Assembly (NCBI GenBank): GCA_030696435.1
Contig: JAUYSF010000133.1
Coordinates: 1 to 17,316, forward strand
DNA length: 17,316 nt
From: Desulfoprunum sp.
Lineage (GTDB): Bacteria > Desulfobacterota > Desulfobulbia > Desulfobulbales > Desulfocapsaceae
Reading direction: 5' to 3'
Part shown: positions 15,815 to 17,316 of the stretch, piece by piece
Layout: every line of letters begins with the position of its first letter
Position numbering within the stretch: position 1 is the first letter of the stretch
Position numbers and translations under genes: made by a program
The notes under the pieces: generated by a model
Database searches by the model: none
The model's input: the letters and a program-made list of their open reading frames with translations, nothing else
What the model was told of the DNA's origin: nothing

Positions 15815-16429
15815 ATGAAAACGCTTGACTGCAAGGGGCTGAATTGCCCCGAGCCCGTACTGAAGACCAAGCAGGCCCTGGAAGAGGGCGGTGTTGTTGA
15901 GTTGACCGTCATCATCGACAACGAGGGTTCAATGAACAATGTTGAGCGCTTCGCCCGCAGCCGGGGCTGCACCACAACAGCCAAGGCCCTGGCCGACGGC
16001 AGCTTTGTGGTGGTGATCAGCGACATCAAGGCAGGAACGATGCCCCAGGATCTTGACACCTCCGCCTTCAGTTGCTCCCCTGCCGGCGACGGTAGCCTGA
16101 TCTGCATCATCCCGGCCGATTCGATGGGCCGCGGCAGCGAAGAGCTGGGCTGGGCCCTGCTGCAGAACTACGTCAAAACCCTGAAAGAACTGTCGCCGCT
16201 GCCGGCCAAGATCTTCTTCTACAACGGCGGGGTAAAGATCGTCGCCACCGACAACAAGGCGATCGAGGCGGTCATCGAGATGGAAAAACTCGGTGTGGAA
16301 ATCTGGGCCTGCGGCACCTGCCTGGAGTACTTCCACCTGGAAAAGGACTTAAAAGTCGGCAGGATCACCAATATGTTCGACATCGTCAACAGCATGGCCA
16401 TGGCCACACGCATCATCAGCCCCTTCTGA
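15815..16429 (+). CDS. yedF: YedF-type sulfurtransferase-like protein (TusA-like plus DsrE-like domains)
   Basis: This is a 204-residue protein of the family annotated as 'sulfurtransferase-like selenium metabolism protein YedF'. Residues 1-70 form a TusA/SirA domain with the persulfide site NCPEPV (Cys11, CPxP) and a second Cys at 6. Residues 95-204 are DsrE-like, with WACGTCLEYF (Cys166 and Cys169). In organisms that have it, the family often neighbours selenium genes, but its chemistry is not settled. Here it sits 3 bp after ilvD, with GAGGA upstream inside the ilvD end, so it is translationally tied to an Fe-S enzyme instead. A sulfur or selenium carrier role is inferred. The 3' end overlaps the convergent hydrolase gene by 14 bp. 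Confidence 0.88.
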   Translation: MKTLDCKGLNCPEPVLKTKQALEEGGVVELTVIIDNEGSMNNVERFARSRGCTTTAKALADGSFVVVISDIKAGTMPQDLDTSAFSCSPAGDGSLICIIPADSMGRGSEELGWALLQNYVKTLKELSPLPAKIFFYNGGVKIVATDNKAIEAVIEMEKLGVEIWACGTCLEYFHLEKDLKVGRITNMFDIVNSMAMATRIISPF

Positions 16430-17027
16430 GAAGTTGCCGGAAGACATCCTTCTCCGTCACCCTACTTGGCTGGTCGAGCAGTTCATCCAGCCAGGCCAGG
16501 GTTTTTTGGCTTCCCTCCTGATCAAAATTGCCGGACAACCTGTTCATATAGCCATGGAGCCAGGGTACTTTCGTGCAGAAAATATCCGGACGGCCCTGCA
16601 AGCGGTCGATCAAATCGGCCACGGAAAAATGCGGCTCCTCGGCCGGAAAGACGAGCAGGGTTTCACACAGGGGCTGCAACTCCGTAGCCGCACGGATCTG
16701 ACCACCATAGAAAAGGATTGCCATCTCCGCACATCCAGCCTCGGGGCAGGCCAGCGCCTTCCAGAGCGCTGCAGCACCAGCACTGAATCCGAGACAGATC
16801 AGCGGCCCAACCATTTCCCTCAGGGTATCCCGAATTTTTTCAGCATAGGTCTCGACACCGCATTCCCGCATGAAAAAAGCATAGGCCTCATCTTCATCTC
16901 CAAAAGATCGTGGCTCCGCATAAGGGCTAAGTATCTTAACACTATGCCCCCTCTCTTGAAGGCGGGCGGCGATCTCCCCAACATGGCTGGTCTCTCCGAA
17001 AATGTCAGTCGTTAATAGAATCTGCAT
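16416..17027 (-). CDS. Dienelactone-hydrolase-like alpha/beta hydrolase
   Basis: This 203-residue soluble hydrolase has the nucleophile elbow GFSAG (80-84, Ser82) and a C-terminal His in WLHGYMN (His158), which matches the DLH HG(F/Y) motif. The acid is probably Glu130 or a nearby residue in FPAEEPH. Classic dienelactone hydrolases use Cys as nucleophile; this one has Ser. The N-terminus QILLTTDIFGETSHVGEIAA lacks a signal peptide. The FYGG segment (106-109) also fits the family. The ATG has only a weak upstream purine stretch (GGAT). It converges on yedF with a 14-bp overlap and is divergent from the GltD-like gene. The natural substrate is unknown. Confidence 0.75.
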   Translation of the reverse strand: MQILLTTDIFGETSHVGEIAARLQERGHSVKILSPYAEPRSFGDEDEAYAFFMRECGVETYAEKIRDTLREMVGPLICLGFSAGAAALWKALACPEAGCAEMAILFYGGQIRAATELQPLCETLLVFPAEEPHFSVADLIDRLQGRPDIFCTKVPWLHGYMNRLSGNFDQEGSQKTLAWLDELLDQPSRVTEKDVFRQLLRRG

Positions 17028-17050
17028 TGCATAATCCGGGGCTGAGAAGA

Positions 17051-17067
17051 GGGGGCTGCCAGCCCTC
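17051..17067. other. Short hairpin in the hydrolase/GltD-like spacer
   Basis: GGGCT (17053-17057) and AGCCC (17061-17065) form a 5-bp stem with a GCC loop; flanking G-U and G-C pairs extend it on the plus strand. It lies in the 145-bp divergent spacer 17028-17172. There is no T run, so it is not a terminator. It could be an operator or leader structure. Confidence 0.25.
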
Positions 17068-17172
17068 CTACAGAGAAAAATTCTTATATGTATCTTCAGA
17101 CAAATATACTACACTGCTGAAAGGTACTTTCTTTTTTACCAACTTCTCTTTTTCCAGACAAGGGATGATCCC

Positions 17173-17316
17173 GTGAAACCGACCCAGACAGAGAATCCTG
17201 AATATTTCCATAACGTCATCGACTGTCAGTATGCCTGCCCCGCCCATACCCCCGTCCCGGAGTACATCCGCCTGATCAGCGACGGTCGTTACGATGATGC
17301 CTATATGATCAACTGG
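17173..17316 (+). CDS. GltD-like NAD(P)H/FAD oxidoreductase, N-terminal fragment (cut by right edge)
   Basis: Forty-eight codons run open to the right edge. The segment VIDCQYACPAHTPVPEYIRL followed by ISDGRYDDAY matches the N-terminal cysteine motif (C..xxCPA.xPVP.YI) of the domain that binds Fe-S clusters in the glutamate synthase small subunit family and related flavoproteins. Those proteins pass electrons between NAD(P)H, FAD and Fe-S centres. The start is a GTG at 17173 preceded by AGGGA at good spacing; an ATG at 17165 meets a stop after three codons. The ribosome site lies in an 11-bp palindrome, GGGAT-G-ATCCC (17162-17172). The exact member (GltD, NfnB-like or another redox partner) needs the missing part. 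Confidence 0.75.
   Translation, partial: MKPTQTENPEYFHNVIDCQYACPAHTPVPEYIRLISDGRYDDAYMINW

Noticed and set aside
1..17316. CRISPR arrays, tRNA or rRNA genes, insertion sequences, defence genes
   Set aside because: I scanned both strands and saw no direct-repeat arrays, cloverleaf-like sequences, transposases or recognisable defence genes.

Overview
The window looks like core chromosome of a Gram-negative, probably anaerobic bacterium of the Desulfobacterota (former Deltaproteobacteria), perhaps near Desulfobulbales. This is an inference from the gene set: six-domain S1 next to an IHF subunit, YedF, a PilT-type ATPase, a PilZ protein and a GltD-like flavoprotein with an N-terminal Cys motif. 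There was no database search. Base composition and codon use look even. I see no transposase, integrase, phage gene, CRISPR array, tRNA or rRNA.

Layout, left to right. 2-604 (+) is a PilZ c-di-GMP effector, probably cut by the left edge. 615-6665 (-) is a co-directional run reading guaB, guaA, an NYN-nuclease/cold-shock-domain fusion, a glucokinase and an APH/NahK-like small-molecule kinase; the last two overlap by 4 bp. A 279-bp divergent spacer separates guaB from a YciO/Sua5-family gene (6945-7556, +). That gene converges on and overlaps an IHF-type gene (-), which lies downstream of rpsA (-) as ihfB does in E. coli; an intrinsic terminator separates the two. Upstream of rpsA are a good sigma-70 promoter (9834-9862) and a terminator-like hairpin with a U8 tract inside the leader. 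Next come an RhlB-like DEAD-box helicase, a 314-bp non-coding stretch with an 87-bp inverted-repeat element, a zinc-ribbon/degenerate-receiver protein and a PilT-type ATPase, all (-). Divergent to pilT are ilvD and yedF (+, 3 bp apart). yedF overlaps a convergent dienelactone-hydrolase-like gene (-). The right edge cuts a GltD-like oxidoreductase (+).

How the parts work together: guaB and guaA make GMP from IMP. rpsA, ihfB and rhlB belong to translation, nucleoid architecture and RNA turnover. pilT and its neighbour suggest type IV pilus control, and PilZ suggests c-di-GMP input, though about 12 kb away. ilvD serves branched-chain amino acid synthesis and yedF probably serves sulfur or selenium handling.

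I found no clear multi-gene undescribed system. The most interesting items are the NYN-CSD fusion in the guanine-nucleotide operon, the possible attenuator in the rpsA leader, the inverted-repeat element at 11774-11860 whose pairing is better on the minus strand, and the zinc-ribbon/pseudo-receiver protein beside pilT.
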